This document shows positions 53,963 through 63,029 of a stretch of 64,000 nt of DNA, piece after piece; the stretch's first letter is position 1, and each line of letters opens with the position of its first letter. The position numbers and the translations under genes are program-made. Origin of the DNA: Caballeronia novacaledonica (GTDB lineage Bacteria > Pseudomonadota > Gammaproteobacteria > Burkholderiales > Burkholderiaceae); NCBI RefSeq assembly GCF_900258035.1, contig NZ_OGTP01000009.1, forward strand, positions 124,001 through 188,000, written 5' to 3'. The notes below the pieces were generated by a model, which had not been told where the DNA came from, did not search any database, and was given only the letters and a program-made list of their open reading frames with translations.

Positions 53963-54490
53963 ATGAGCTTCAATAACGTACCTTCCGGCCGTGATCTTCC
54001 GCAGGATTTCAACGTCATCATCGAGATTCCCGCGCAGAGCGATCCGGTCAAATACGAAGCGGACAAGGACATGGGCCTGCTCGTCGTCGATCGCTTCGTC
54101 GGCACCGGCATGCGCTATCCGGTCAATTACGGCTTCATTCCGCAGACGCTCTCCGGCGACGGCGACCCGGTCGACGTGCTCGTCATCACGCCGTTTCCGC
54201 TGCTGGCCGGCTCGGTCGTGCGCGCGCGTGCGCTCGGCATGCTGCAAATGACCGATGAATCCGGCGTGGACGCGAAGCTCCTCGCCGTGCCGCACGACAA
54301 GGTCTGCCCGATGACGGCGAACATCAAGTCCATCGACGACGTGCCCGAATATCTGAAAGACCAGATCAAGCACTTCTTCGAGAACTACAAGGCGCTCGAA
54401 AAGGGCAAGTGGGTGAAGGTCGAAGGCTGGGCGGGCATCGACGCCGCGCACAAGGAAATCTCGGAAGGCGTCGCGAACTTCAAGAAGTAA
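53963..54490 (+). CDS. ppa: Inorganic pyrophosphatase (family I)
   Basis: 175 residues, the length of bacterial Ppa. Conserved blocks are IIEIPAQSDPVKYEADKD, RYPVNYGFIPQTLSGDGD and the metal-binding DGDPVDVLVI signature, then DDVPEYLKDQIKHFFENYK. It hydrolyses pyrophosphate in the cytoplasm and pulls biosynthetic reactions forward. I chose the ATG at 53963; a GTG at 53957 is in frame. A strong terminator follows. Confidence 0.97.
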   Translation: MSFNNVPSGRDLPQDFNVIIEIPAQSDPVKYEADKDMGLLVVDRFVGTGMRYPVNYGFIPQTLSGDGDPVDVLVITPFPLLAGSVVRARALGMLQMTDESGVDAKLLAVPHDKVCPMTANIKSIDDVPEYLKDQIKHFFENYKALEKGKWVKVEGWAGIDAAHKEISEGVANFKK

Positions 54491-54505
54491 GCGCGTTATT
54501 CGATG

Positions 54506-54544
54506 AAAACGCCGCCGCGTGTTCGAAGCGCGGCGGCGTTTTTT
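54506..54544. terminator. Strong terminator after ppa
   Basis: The stem AAAACGCCGCCGCG (54506-54519) pairs with CGCGGCGGCGTTTT (54529-54542) over a 9-nt loop, with further Ts after it. It overlaps the stop codon region of the convergent GIY-YIG gene and can work in both directions. Confidence 0.88.
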
Positions 54545-54836
54545 ATTCTTCTTCGCTTGCCTCGGTCTGGGGCAACAACGATTCGAGCGTCCGCTCTCCC
54601 GCGATCAGCGCGCGCTTTTGCTGCGCGGTCAGCCGCTTCACGCGATATTCGGCGCGCAACGCCTCCGATCTCCCCGCCAGTTCGAACGACGCCAGCACAC
54701 GCAGCGGTTTTCTTGCACGCGTATAGCGCGCGCCCTTGCCGCTCGCATGCGCGGTGAAGCGCGCTTCGACGTCCGTCGCGATGCCCGTGTACAGGCTGCC
54801 GTCGGCGCATTCGATCAGATAGAGGAACCACGGCAT
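54543..54836 (-). CDS. GIY-YIG domain protein (UPF0213/YhbQ-like)
   Basis: 97 residues. The variant GIY-YIG motif is WFLYLIECADGSLYTGIA, followed by the conserved arginine in VEARFTAHASGKGARYTRAR and a late EYRVKRLTAQQKRALI with the metal-binding glutamate. These small stand-alone proteins are thought to be nucleases, with YhbQ as the E. coli model. It converges on ppa. An acidic tail (TEASEEE) ends the protein. Confidence 0.88.
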   Translation of the reverse strand: MPWFLYLIECADGSLYTGIATDVEARFTAHASGKGARYTRARKPLRVLASFELAGRSEALRAEYRVKRLTAQQKRALIAGERTLESLLPQTEASEEE

Positions 54837-55003
54837 CGCGTTCGTTCGCGTTCGATGAAAGATTTGCCGCGCATTATCGCCGAAAGCATCGCGCCGGGGC
54901 GCTTTTGTCCGCTTCGGCGTGCCGCTGCGACTTGCGCGAAAATAGCCGCTTTCGGGCGCTGTCCTGAGCGGCGCGCCCCTCGATATTTCAGCGAGGTAGC
55001 CTG

Positions 55004-56146
55004 TTGAATCGCGAGGTCGAAATTCATGTGGTCGATGCGCTCACCGAGATCCCGGCCGACGACTGGAACCGGCTCGCCGGCGATAACCCGTTCGTGCGTC
55101 ACGCGTTTCTCTCGGCGTTGCAGGAGACGGAATGCGCCGTCAAGCGCACCGGCTGGCGCGCGCATCATCTGATATTGAAGCGCGGCGGCGAGTTCGCCGG
55201 CGCGATGCCGCTGTATCTGAAGTCGCATTCGCGCGGCGAGTACGTCTTCGATCACGCCTGGGCCGACGCCTTCGAGCGCCACGGCTTGCGCTACTACCCG
55301 AAGGCGCTGTCCGCCGTGCCGTTCTCGCCGGTGACGGGCCCGCGCCTCATCGCCGCGCATCACGAAGATCGCGTATTGCTCGCGCGTGGCGCCATCGAAC
55401 TGACGCGGCGTCTCGAGCTTTCGTCGCTGCACGTGCTGTTTCCGCATGCGCAGGATGTGAAAGCGCTGACGGACGCGGGCTACATGCTGCGCGAAGGCGT
55501 GCAGTTCCACTGGGAAAACCTGCCCGGCGACGGCTACGAGAACTTCGACGCCTTCCTCGCGACGATGAGCCACGACAAGCGCAAGAAGGTGAAGCAGGAT
55601 CGCCGGCGCGTGACGGACGCGGGCGTGACGTACACGTGGCTGCGCGGTGCGCAGATCGACGAAAGCGCGCTCGATTTCTTCTACGACTGTTACGACAACA
55701 CCTATCGCGAGCACTGGAACGCGCCGTATCTGTCGCGCGAATTCTTCGGCCGGATTCACGCCGACGCGCCCGACAGCATCCTGCTCGTGATCGCCGAAGC
55801 GGACGGCGAGCGCCTCGCCTGCGCGCTCAACATGATCGGCGGCGACACGATGTACGGCCGTTACTGGGGCACGCGCGAGTTCATCTCGGGGCTGCACTTC
55901 GAGACGTGCTACATGCAGGGCATCGCGTATTGCATCGAGCACGGGCTCGCGCGCTTCGAGGGCGGCGCGCAGGGCGTGCACAAGATGTCGCGCGGCCTCT
56001 TGCCGACGCCGACGTGGTCCGCGCACTGGATCGCCGATCAGCGCTTTGCGCACGCAATCGCCGAGTTTCTCGACGCCGAGACGCAGGCGATGGATCAGCA
56101 CATCGAGGAACTCGAAGCGCACACGCCGTTCCGGAAGAAAACCTGA
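55004..56146 (+). CDS. GNAT-fold N-acyltransferase (DUF482 / FemAB-like)
   Basis: 380 residues from a TTG start at 55004, supported by GCGAGGT seven nt upstream. Family landmarks are NPFVRHAFLSALQETECA, HSRGEYVFDHAWADAFE, KRKKVKQDRRRV and the C-terminal FEGGAQGVHKMSRGLLP. DUF482 proteins are predicted acyltransferases related to FemAB peptidoglycan enzymes; the true substrate is unknown. It is followed 59 bp later by nadE on the same strand. Confidence 0.85.
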   Translation: MNREVEIHVVDALTEIPADDWNRLAGDNPFVRHAFLSALQETECAVKRTGWRAHHLILKRGGEFAGAMPLYLKSHSRGEYVFDHAWADAFERHGLRYYPKALSAVPFSPVTGPRLIAAHHEDRVLLARGAIELTRRLELSSLHVLFPHAQDVKALTDAGYMLREGVQFHWENLPGDGYENFDAFLATMSHDKRKKVKQDRRRVTDAGVTYTWLRGAQIDESALDFFYDCYDNTYREHWNAPYLSREFFGRIHADAPDSILLVIAEADGERLACALNMIGGDTMYGRYWGTREFISGLHFETCYMQGIAYCIEHGLARFEGGAQGVHKMSRGLLPTPTWSAHWIADQRFAHAIAEFLDAETQAMDQHIEELEAHTPFRKKT

Positions 56147-56205
56147 TGCGATAATCGTCGGGGTCTTTCATCGCATACCGTTGCCGCCGCAACACGCGCA
56201 CATCC

Positions 56206-58269
56206 ATGTCGACTATGAGCAGAAACTTCTTCAACCTGTACAGCCACGACTTCGCGCGCGTCGCGGTCGGCGTTCCGGCCTGCAAGGTGGCCGATCCGGC
56301 GTTCAACGCCGCGCAGACGATCGAACTGGCGAAAGAGGCGGCCGCGCGCGGCGCGGTGCTCGTCGCGTTTCCCGAACTCGGCATTTCCGCCTACACCTGC
56401 GACGACCTCTTCCATCAGCGCGCCTTGCTCGATGCCTGCGAAGACGCGCTGCAAAGCATTCTCGACGCGTCGAAGGGATTGAATATCGCGATGATCGTCG
56501 GCGCGCCGATCAAGGCGGAGCACAAGCTCTTCAACTGCGCGATCGTCATCGCGGATGGCTTCATTCGCGGCGTCGTGCCGAAGAGTTATCTGCCGAACTA
56601 CGGCGAGTTCTACGAAGCGCGTCAGTTCAGTCCCGCCGACGCCGCCGCGACGAACACGCTCACGCTTTGCGGTCAGGACGTGCCGTTCGGCGCGTCGCTG
56701 CTGTTCCAGATCAAGGACCTTCCGCTCTTCAGATTCCACGTCGAAATTTGCGAGGACGTGTGGGTGCCGATTCCGCCGTCGTCGTTCGCGGCGCTCGCGG
56801 GCGCCACCGTGCTCGTGAATCTGTCGGCGTCGAACATCGTCGTGGGCAAGTCGGCGTACCGGCATCAGCTCGTCGGGCAGCAGTCGGCGCGTTGCGTCGC
56901 GGCGTATCTGTACACGTCGGCGGGCAATGGCGAATCGTCCACCGATCTCGCCTGGGACGGGCAGGGCCTCATCTACGAGAACGGCGAGCTGCTCGCGGAA
57001 TCCGAGCGCTTCTCGGACCGCTCGCATCTGATCTTCGCCGATGTCGATCTCGAACGGCTCTCGCGCGAGCGCATGCGGCAAACCACGTTCGGCCGCTCGA
57101 CGCATCGGCATGCAAGCGAAGTCGAACAGTTCGATGTCGTCGAATTTCCGCTCTCCGTGCCGGCCGACGCGAAGCTGCCGCTCGAACGCCGCGTCGCGCG
57201 CTTTCCCTACGTGCCCGCCGACGCCGCCCGCCGCGACGAACGATGCAACGAGGTCTACAACATCCAGGTGCAGGCGCTGTTGCAGCGGCTTCAGTCGTCG
57301 GGCATGTCGAAGGTCGTCATCGGCATTTCGGGCGGGCTCGACTCGACGCATGCACTGCTCGTGTGCGCGAAGGCGATGGACCGTCTCGGCTTGCCGCGCT
57401 CGAACATCCTCGCCTATACGATGCCCGGCTTCGCCACCAGCGACCGCACGCTGCGCCAGGCGCGCGAGTTGATGGAAGTCGTCGGCTGCACCGCGAGCGA
57501 GATCGACATCCGGCCGAGCTGCATGCAGATGCTGACGGACATCGGCCATCCGCACGGTTCGGGCGCCGAGCAGTACGACATCACGTACGAAAACGTGCAG
57601 GCCGGCGAACGCACGAGCCACCTGTTCAGGCTCGCGAATCTGAACAACGCGATCGTCATCGGCACGGGCGATCTGAGCGAGCTGGCACTTGGTTGGTGCA
57701 CCTATGGAGTGGGCGATCACATGTCCCACTACAACGTCAACGCGAGCGTGCCGAAGACCTTGATTACGCATCTGGTGCGCTGGGTCGCGGAGTCGGGGCA
57801 GATCGGCGACACCGGAAGCGACGTGCTCGAAAACGTTCTGAGCACCGACATCAGTCCGGAACTCATCCCCGGCAAGACGAGCGGCGTGGTCGAGCAGAAG
57901 ACGGAAAGCGTCATCGGTCCATACGAATTGCAGGACTTCAATCTCTACTACACGCTGCGCTTCGGTTTTGCACCAACGAAGGTCGCGTTTCTCGCGCTGC
58001 ACGCATGGCGCAATCGCGATGCGGGCGCGTGGCCCGAAGGCCCGGCCGTCGCGCGGAATCAATACGACCTCGGCGCGATCCGCAAGAATCTGCGGATCTT
58101 TCTCGATCGGTTCTTCCGCACGAGCCAGTTCAAGCGGTCGTGCATTCCGAACGCGCCGAAGGTGGGATCGGGCGGCTCGCTTTCGCCGCGCGGCGACTGG
58201 CGCGCGCCGAGCGACGGACAGGCGACGGTATGGCTCAAGGACCTCGAACGCGTGCCCGAGAAAGAGTGA
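56206..58269 (+). CDS. nadE: Glutamine-dependent NAD+ synthetase
   Basis: 687 residues, two domains. The N-terminal nitrilase-type glutaminase has its triad in [18 protein letters not shown] (glutamate near 57), [11 protein letters not shown] (lysine near 126) and [11 protein letters not shown] (cysteine near 182). The C-terminal ATP pyrophosphatase domain starts [17 protein letters not shown] near 371. It amidates nicotinic acid adenine dinucleotide with glutamine nitrogen. The starts at 56206 or 56215 are both possible. The PII gene lies 140 bp downstream; PII control of NadE is known in other proteobacteria. Confidence 0.95.
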   Translation: MSTMSRNFFNLYSHDFARVAVGVPACKVADPAFNAAQTIELAKEAAARGAVLVAFPELGISAYTCDDLFHQRALLDACEDALQSILDASKGLNIAMIVGAPIKAEHKLFNCAIVIADGFIRGVVPKSYLPNYGEFYEARQFSPADAAATNTLTLCGQDVPFGASLLFQIKDLPLFRFHVEICEDVWVPIPPSSFAALAGATVLVNLSASNIVVGKSAYRHQLVGQQSARCVAAYLYTSAGNGESSTDLAWDGQGLIYENGELLAESERFSDRSHLIFADVDLERLSRERMRQTTFGRSTHRHASEVEQFDVVEFPLSVPADAKLPLERRVARFPYVPADAARRDERCNEVYNIQVQALLQRLQSSGMSKVVIGISGGLDSTHALLVCAKAMDRLGLPRSNILAYTMPGFATSDRTLRQARELMEVVGCTASEIDIRPSCMQMLTDIGHPHGSGAEQYDITYENVQAGERTSHLFRLANLNNAIVIGTGDLSELALGWCTYGVGDHMSHYNVNASVPKTLITHLVRWVAESGQIGDTGSDVLENVLSTDISPELIPGKTSGVVEQKTESVIGPYELQDFNLYYTLRFGFAPTKVAFLALHAWRNRDAGAWPEGPAVARNQYDLGAIRKNLRIFLDRFFRTSQFKRSCIPNAPKVGSGGSLSPRGDWRAPSDGQATVWLKDLERVPEKE

Positions 58270-58346
58270 TGCCGCTGGTTATCTTTAACGCCTCGCGCGT
58301 TTCCGCACCGCTTGCTCGATGAAACGCGGCTAGAATCGAAAACATC

Positions 58347-58373
58347 TGCCCCACGCGGGGCACGACGTTTTTT
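58347..58373 (+). terminator. Hairpin with T-run between nadE and glnB
   Basis: TGCCCC-ACGC-GGGGCA (58347-58362) is followed after CGACG by six Ts. It could be a weak nadE terminator or, since a TAGAAT box lies just upstream at 58331-58336, a leader hairpin of glnB. Confidence 0.45.
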
Positions 58374-58385
58374 CGAACCCCTTGA

Positions 58386-58748
<363 letters not shown>

Positions 58749-58775
58749 GCGCCCGCGTTTTCGTTTCGCCGATCC

Positions 58776-58801
58776 GGCCCGCCGTTCGCGCGGGCCTTTT
58801 T
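58776..58801 (+). terminator. Rho-independent terminator after glnB
   Basis: GGCCCGC and GCGGGCC form a 7-bp stem with a 7-nt loop, followed by TTTTTCCTT, 28 nt after the glnB stop. Confidence 0.85.
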
Positions 58802-58935
58802 CCTTCATCGTTCGAATCGCGCATGCACCAGCGCGATGCCCGATTTTTTCAGCCCGTTTTATTGCCTGACCGCAGGATTGACGCGCCCGTGCGGTAACAT
58901 CGAATTCCAGTTATTTTTTTGTAAGGAATCGCTCG

Positions 58936-60693
58936 ATGCATCACGCGATCGGCTTCATTCAGGATCTCGCGGTGATCATGGCCATCGCGGGCGTCGTGAC
59001 GGTGCTGTTTCACCGTTTGCGGCAGCCGGTCGTTCTGGGCTATATCGCCGCGGGCGTGATCATCGGGCCGTACACGCCGCCGTTCAATCTCATTCACGAC
59101 GAAGCGACGATCCAGACGCTCGGCGAACTGGGCGTCGTCTTTCTGATGTTTTCGCTCGGGCTCGAATTCAGTCTGCGCAAGCTCTTCAAGGTCGGCGCGA
59201 CGGCTTTCGTCGCCGCGCTCTCGGAAATCGTGCTGATGATCTGGGTCGGCTACGAGATCGGGCGATGGTTCGAGTGGAGCGCGATGGACTCGCTCTTTCT
59301 CGGCGCGATGCTCGCGATTTCCTCGACGACGATCATCGTCAAGGCGCTCTCCGAGCTCGGCATGAAGGGCGAGAACTTCGCGCAGATCGTATTCGGCATT
59401 CTGATCGTCGAGGACATTCTCGCAATCGCGATGCTCGTGCTGCTTTCCGGCATTGCGCAGACGGGCTCGGTGAGCGCGGGCGTCGCGTTCGTCACGCTCG
59501 GCAAGCTGCTGCTCTTCATGACGGTTTCGCTCATCGTCGGCATTCTGACGGTGCCGCGCGCGCTCAATTACGTGGCGCGCGCGAAGAGCGACGAGATGCT
59601 GCTCGTCACCGTGCTCGGCTTCTGCTTCGGCTTTTGCCTGCTCGTCGTGAAGCTCGATTATTCGATCGCGCTCGGCGCATTTCTGATCGGCGCGATCATG
59701 GCGGAGTCGAAGCATCTCGCGCGCATCGAGCATCTGATCGCGCCCGTGCGCGACATGTTTTCGGCGATCTTCTTCGTGACCATCGGCCTCTTGCTGAATC
59801 CGGCGGTGCTCGTCGATTACGCATGGCCGATCGCCGTCATCACCTTCGCCGTCGTGCTCGGCAAGATCGTCTCGTGCGGGCTCGGCACCTTCCTCGCGGG
59901 CAAGGACGGCCGCACATCGATGCGCGTCGGCATGAGCGTCTCGCAGATCGGCGAGTTCTCGTTCATCATCGCGTCGCTCGGGCTGTCGCTCAAGGTCACG
60001 AGCAGCTTTCTCTATCCGATCGCGGTCGCCGTGTCCGCGCTCACGACGCTCTTCACGCCGTATCTGATCCGCGCCGCCGATCCGCTCACGATGCGCCTCG
60101 CCCGCGCGATGCCCGCGCCGCTCGCGCATACGTTCGGTCTCTACTCGCAGTGGCTCGCGAGCCTCACGCCCGTCTCCGGCGGCCCGACGCTCTTCTCGAT
60201 GACCCGGCGCATCGTCCTGCAGATCGCTTTGAATCTCGCGCTCGTCGCGGCGATTTTTCTCGGCGCGTCGTATTCGGCGCCGTTCGCGTCGGGCTATCTG
60301 GCGCGCTGGCTCGACACCGACAACGCGCAGCGCGTCGTGCTGTGGGGCGCGGCGCTCGTGATCGCGCTGCCGTTTCTGGTCGCGGTGTATCGCAAGCTCG
60401 AATCGCTCGCGCTGCTGCTTGCCGAAGTGAGCGTGCAGCCCGCGAAAGCCGGCCGCTTCACGCGCGCCATCCGCCTGGGCGTTTCCGGGCTGATTCCGAT
60501 CGTCGCGATGTTCGGCGTCTTTCTGCTCGTCGCGGCGCTCTCGGGCGGCATTCTTCCGCCGTTCGGCCTGATGGTCGGCGTGCTGCTGTGCGCGGCGCTC
60601 CTGCTGACGGTGCTATGGCGCTGGTGCGTGAAAATCCACGCGACGATGCAGATCGCGTTGCGCGAGACCTTCGAGGAACCGCGCGATCATTGA
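58936..60693 (+). CDS. CPA2-family monovalent cation:proton antiporter
   Basis: 585 residues. The N-terminal ~400 residues form the antiporter core with about twelve helices: RQPVVLGYIAAGVIIGPYTP, FLMFSLGLEFSLRKLFKVGA, AISSTTIIVKALSELGMKG and the ion-site region FGILIVEDILAIAML. No RCK/TrkA-N domain follows; instead there are three or four more helices and a short tail, unlike KefB/KefC. It probably exchanges K+ or Na+ for protons. TAAGGAAT precedes the ATG. It has a promoter region separate from glnB. Confidence 0.88.
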   Translation: MHHAIGFIQDLAVIMAIAGVVTVLFHRLRQPVVLGYIAAGVIIGPYTPPFNLIHDEATIQTLGELGVVFLMFSLGLEFSLRKLFKVGATAFVAALSEIVLMIWVGYEIGRWFEWSAMDSLFLGAMLAISSTTIIVKALSELGMKGENFAQIVFGILIVEDILAIAMLVLLSGIAQTGSVSAGVAFVTLGKLLLFMTVSLIVGILTVPRALNYVARAKSDEMLLVTVLGFCFGFCLLVVKLDYSIALGAFLIGAIMAESKHLARIEHLIAPVRDMFSAIFFVTIGLLLNPAVLVDYAWPIAVITFAVVLGKIVSCGLGTFLAGKDGRTSMRVGMSVSQIGEFSFIIASLGLSLKVTSSFLYPIAVAVSALTTLFTPYLIRAADPLTMRLARAMPAPLAHTFGLYSQWLASLTPVSGGPTLFSMTRRIVLQIALNLALVAAIFLGASYSAPFASGYLARWLDTDNAQRVVLWGAALVIALPFLVAVYRKLESLALLLAEVSVQPAKAGRFTRAIRLGVSGLIPIVAMFGVFLLVAALSGGILPPFGLMVGVLLCAALLLTVLWRWCVKIHATMQIALRETFEEPRDH

Positions 60694-60855
60694 CGGCTTT
60701 CCTCACGGGATAGCCCTGAGAGCGGCGCATCGCGGGTTCCCGCGATAATGTGAGCCTATGTGACCAAATGTGTGCTGGTTTGCCCCGCCCAGGTCTGAGG
60801 CGGATAATTGGGGTTTGTGCACTCTCCTTACGGCGTTCGAGCGCCTGAATCCGGA

Positions 60856-62187
60856 ATGAGCGATAACAAAACATCCAACGACGCAGGCACCACCGACGCG
60901 CGCCGCACCGGCGCCGATTCCCAAGCCGCGCCACGCAGCGCGAATCCCACGGCGCCGCCCGAGGCGGCGGCAGCGGCCTCGGCGCCCGGCCCGAAGGCGA
61001 GCGCGGCCGAGCGGGCCTCGACGGATGCGCCTTCGAGCGCATCGAACGTCGAACCGGTCGATACGGCGCAGGAATCCGCGGTGCGCGAACCGCAGCGCAC
61101 AGCCGGCAAGCCCAGGACGAGCCTCGCCGAGAATTTCGAAGCCGCGACAGACGCGGAAGCCGCCAGCATGGCCAGCGCGCAATCCGCGGCATCCGATTCC
61201 CCGACCGGCCGCGCGACCGTCCTGCCGCCCGAGTTCACGGAAGCGCCGGATTTCGGCAAGCTCAATCCGCCGCCGCTGCCGTTGCACGAACAGGCGGCGC
61301 CGGCACAGCCCGCATATCTCAAGCATTCGGACTCGGCGTGGTCCGTGTTCGGCCGGATCATCGCGGCGCGTGCGCGTCAGATCTTCGACCGTGCGGGTCA
61401 GCGCATCACGCAACGCACGTTGCGCATCGGCGTGTCGGCGCGCATCTTCCACCCCGAGCCGGGCGCGAAAGGCCTGCGCGGCAAGACGCTGCAATATCTG
61501 GAGGAATCGATCGCGCATTGGGTCATGTCGCGCGATGTGCTCGTGTTCATGATTCCGACGGTCGGCCATCAAGGGATGCTGCATCCGAGCAACATTCGTC
61601 TGCGCGACTATGCGAAGCATCTCGACGGCCTGCTCCTGCAAGGCGGCGCCGACGTTTCTCCGCAGTCCTACGAGGAAGCGACGACGCGTCCCGAATGGCC
61701 CGGCGACCGCGTGCGCGACATGTACGAGCTGGAACTGCTGCATGAGTTCGTCGAGTCGGGCAAGCCGGTGCTCGGGGTGTGTCGTGGCTGTCAGTTGATC
61801 AACGTGGCGTTCGGCGGCACGCTCTACGGCGATATCGCCACGGATGTCCCCACGGCGGGTCTCCACGTCAGCGAGCACTACGACCAGCATCGCCATGCAA
61901 TCCGCTTCCCGGATGGCTCCACGCTCGTCAACATGTTCCCGAATCAGCGCGAAGCGATCGTCAACTCGATCCACCATCAGGCGGTGAAGTCGGTCGGGCG
62001 CGATCTGAACATCGAGGCGGTGTCGGCGTCGGACGGGATCATCGAGGCGGTGCGTTACCGGAAATCGCCGTTCGTCGTCGGTGTGCAGTGGCACCCGGAG
62101 TTTCATCGGGCGGGCGGCGCGGAACTGCTCGATTGCACGCCGTTGCTCGATACGTTCCTGCGCGTCGCGCGCGAGACGCGCTTCTGA
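60856..62187 (+). CDS. Class I glutamine amidotransferase-like (PuuD-type) hydrolase with long disordered N-terminus
   Basis: About 443 residues. The first ~170 are rich in Ala, Ser, Pro, Glu and Thr and look disordered. The remainder is a peptidase C26 domain: LDGLLLQGGADVSPQSYEEA, nucleophile elbow PVLGVCRGCQLINVAFGG (cysteine in CRG) and catalytic pair VGVQWHPEFHRAGG. PuuD-type enzymes cleave gamma-glutamyl-GABA or similar amides. The ATG at 60856 begins MSDNKTSN; a TTG at 60808 with GAGG upstream is an alternative. The extension may be a localisation or interaction region. A strong terminator follows. Confidence 0.85.
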   Translation: MSDNKTSNDAGTTDARRTGADSQAAPRSANPTAPPEAAAAASAPGPKASAAERASTDAPSSASNVEPVDTAQESAVREPQRTAGKPRTSLAENFEAATDAEAASMASAQSAASDSPTGRATVLPPEFTEAPDFGKLNPPPLPLHEQAAPAQPAYLKHSDSAWSVFGRIIAARARQIFDRAGQRITQRTLRIGVSARIFHPEPGAKGLRGKTLQYLEESIAHWVMSRDVLVFMIPTVGHQGMLHPSNIRLRDYAKHLDGLLLQGGADVSPQSYEEATTRPEWPGDRVRDMYELELLHEFVESGKPVLGVCRGCQLINVAFGGTLYGDIATDVPTAGLHVSEHYDQHRHAIRFPDGSTLVNMFPNQREAIVNSIHHQAVKSVGRDLNIEAVSASDGIIEAVRYRKSPFVVGVQWHPEFHRAGGAELLDCTPLLDTFLRVARETRF

Positions 62188-62216
62188 TCCGACGCGCGTT
62201 CGATACGTCGCAAAGC

Positions 62217-62249
62217 AAGAAGGCCCGCTCGGTTCGAGCGGGCCTTCTT
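62217..62249. terminator. Perfect 15-bp hairpin between convergent genes
   Basis: AAGAAGGCCCGCTCG and CGAGCGGGCCTTCTT pair perfectly over a 3-nt loop (GTT). It lies 30 bp after the amidotransferase stop and 26 bp from the end of the convergent DUF2968-like gene and can serve both. Confidence 0.9.
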
Positions 62250-62274
62250 CGTATTCAGGCGCGTTGTGCCGATC

Positions 62275-62979
62275 TCAACGCGATGGCATCACGCTCACCG
62301 GCGCGAGTCCCGCTTCCGTCTGCTTCTGAAGCTGTTCGACCTGCATCTGCAGCGCGCGCAGCTTGCGTTCGGCTTCGAGCTTGTCCGTCTGCAGCATGGC
62401 GGATTCGGCCTGCAATTGCTGCTGACGCTGCGACACCTGCGAATCCTGCTGTTGCGCGAGCTGGAGGTCGGCGGTGAGGCGGTTCGCGCGATCGGCCGAT
62501 TTCGCGATCACGCGTTCGAGCAGCGCCTTCTGCGCCTGCAATTGCGTGCGACGGATTTCGCCGTCGGCGAGTTCGAAGCTCTTGCGCGAGAACTGCGCGT
62601 AGATCGATTCGGCGCGGGCTGCGTCCTGCGTCTTGACGACGCGCCACCAGCGCGCGTCTTGCGAAAGCGCGACGTAGTAGACCATTTCTTGCGCGAGGAA
62701 GAAGAGCTTCGCGCCGTAGTTGCCGTTGTGCGTCGCGCGCATTTCCGTGAGGCTTCCCGTCTGCGTGAGCGCCTGCAACTCGGCGATGTTGCCTTCGACG
62801 CGCGGCGCGTTCGAATCGGCGTTCAGGTCGGACAGGTCTTCGAGCGCTGCCTGCGCGCGTTCGCTTGCGGCTTGCGCCGTCGCGGGCGCCGCGAACGTGT
62901 TCGTGAGCGGCGCAAGCAAGCCGCAGAGAGACAGGGCGAGCGTGAGCGTCGCGTAACGGAGATGACTGAATTGCATCAT
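62275..62979 (-). CDS. DUF2968-like exported coiled-coil protein
   Basis: About 234 residues. A signal peptide (LRYATLTLALSLCGLLAPLT) ends near AAPATAQA. The middle has HNGNYGAKLFFLAQEMVYYV and ALSQDARWWRVV, as in DUF2968 proteins of Burkholderia. The last ~100 residues form a long coiled coil rich in Gln, Leu and Ala (QQQDSQVSQRQQQLQAES). The start may be 62979 or 62976. It is likely periplasmic; no function is known. It converges on the amidotransferase gene. Confidence 0.75.
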   Translation of the reverse strand: MMQFSHLRYATLTLALSLCGLLAPLTNTFAAPATAQAASERAQAALEDLSDLNADSNAPRVEGNIAELQALTQTGSLTEMRATHNGNYGAKLFFLAQEMVYYVALSQDARWWRVVKTQDAARAESIYAQFSRKSFELADGEIRRTQLQAQKALLERVIAKSADRANRLTADLQLAQQQDSQVSQRQQQLQAESAMLQTDKLEAERKLRALQMQVEQLQKQTEAGLAPVSVMPSR

Positions 62980-63029
62980 GTGGCGTCGTGGCCGAAAGGG
63001 TTGATCGGACTGGCGTGGCGTATCGCGGG

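Noticed and set aside
54496-54831. Alternative long frames overlapping the GIY-YIG gene
   Set aside because: Only the frame 54543-54836 shows the GIY-YIG motif; the others are shadows.
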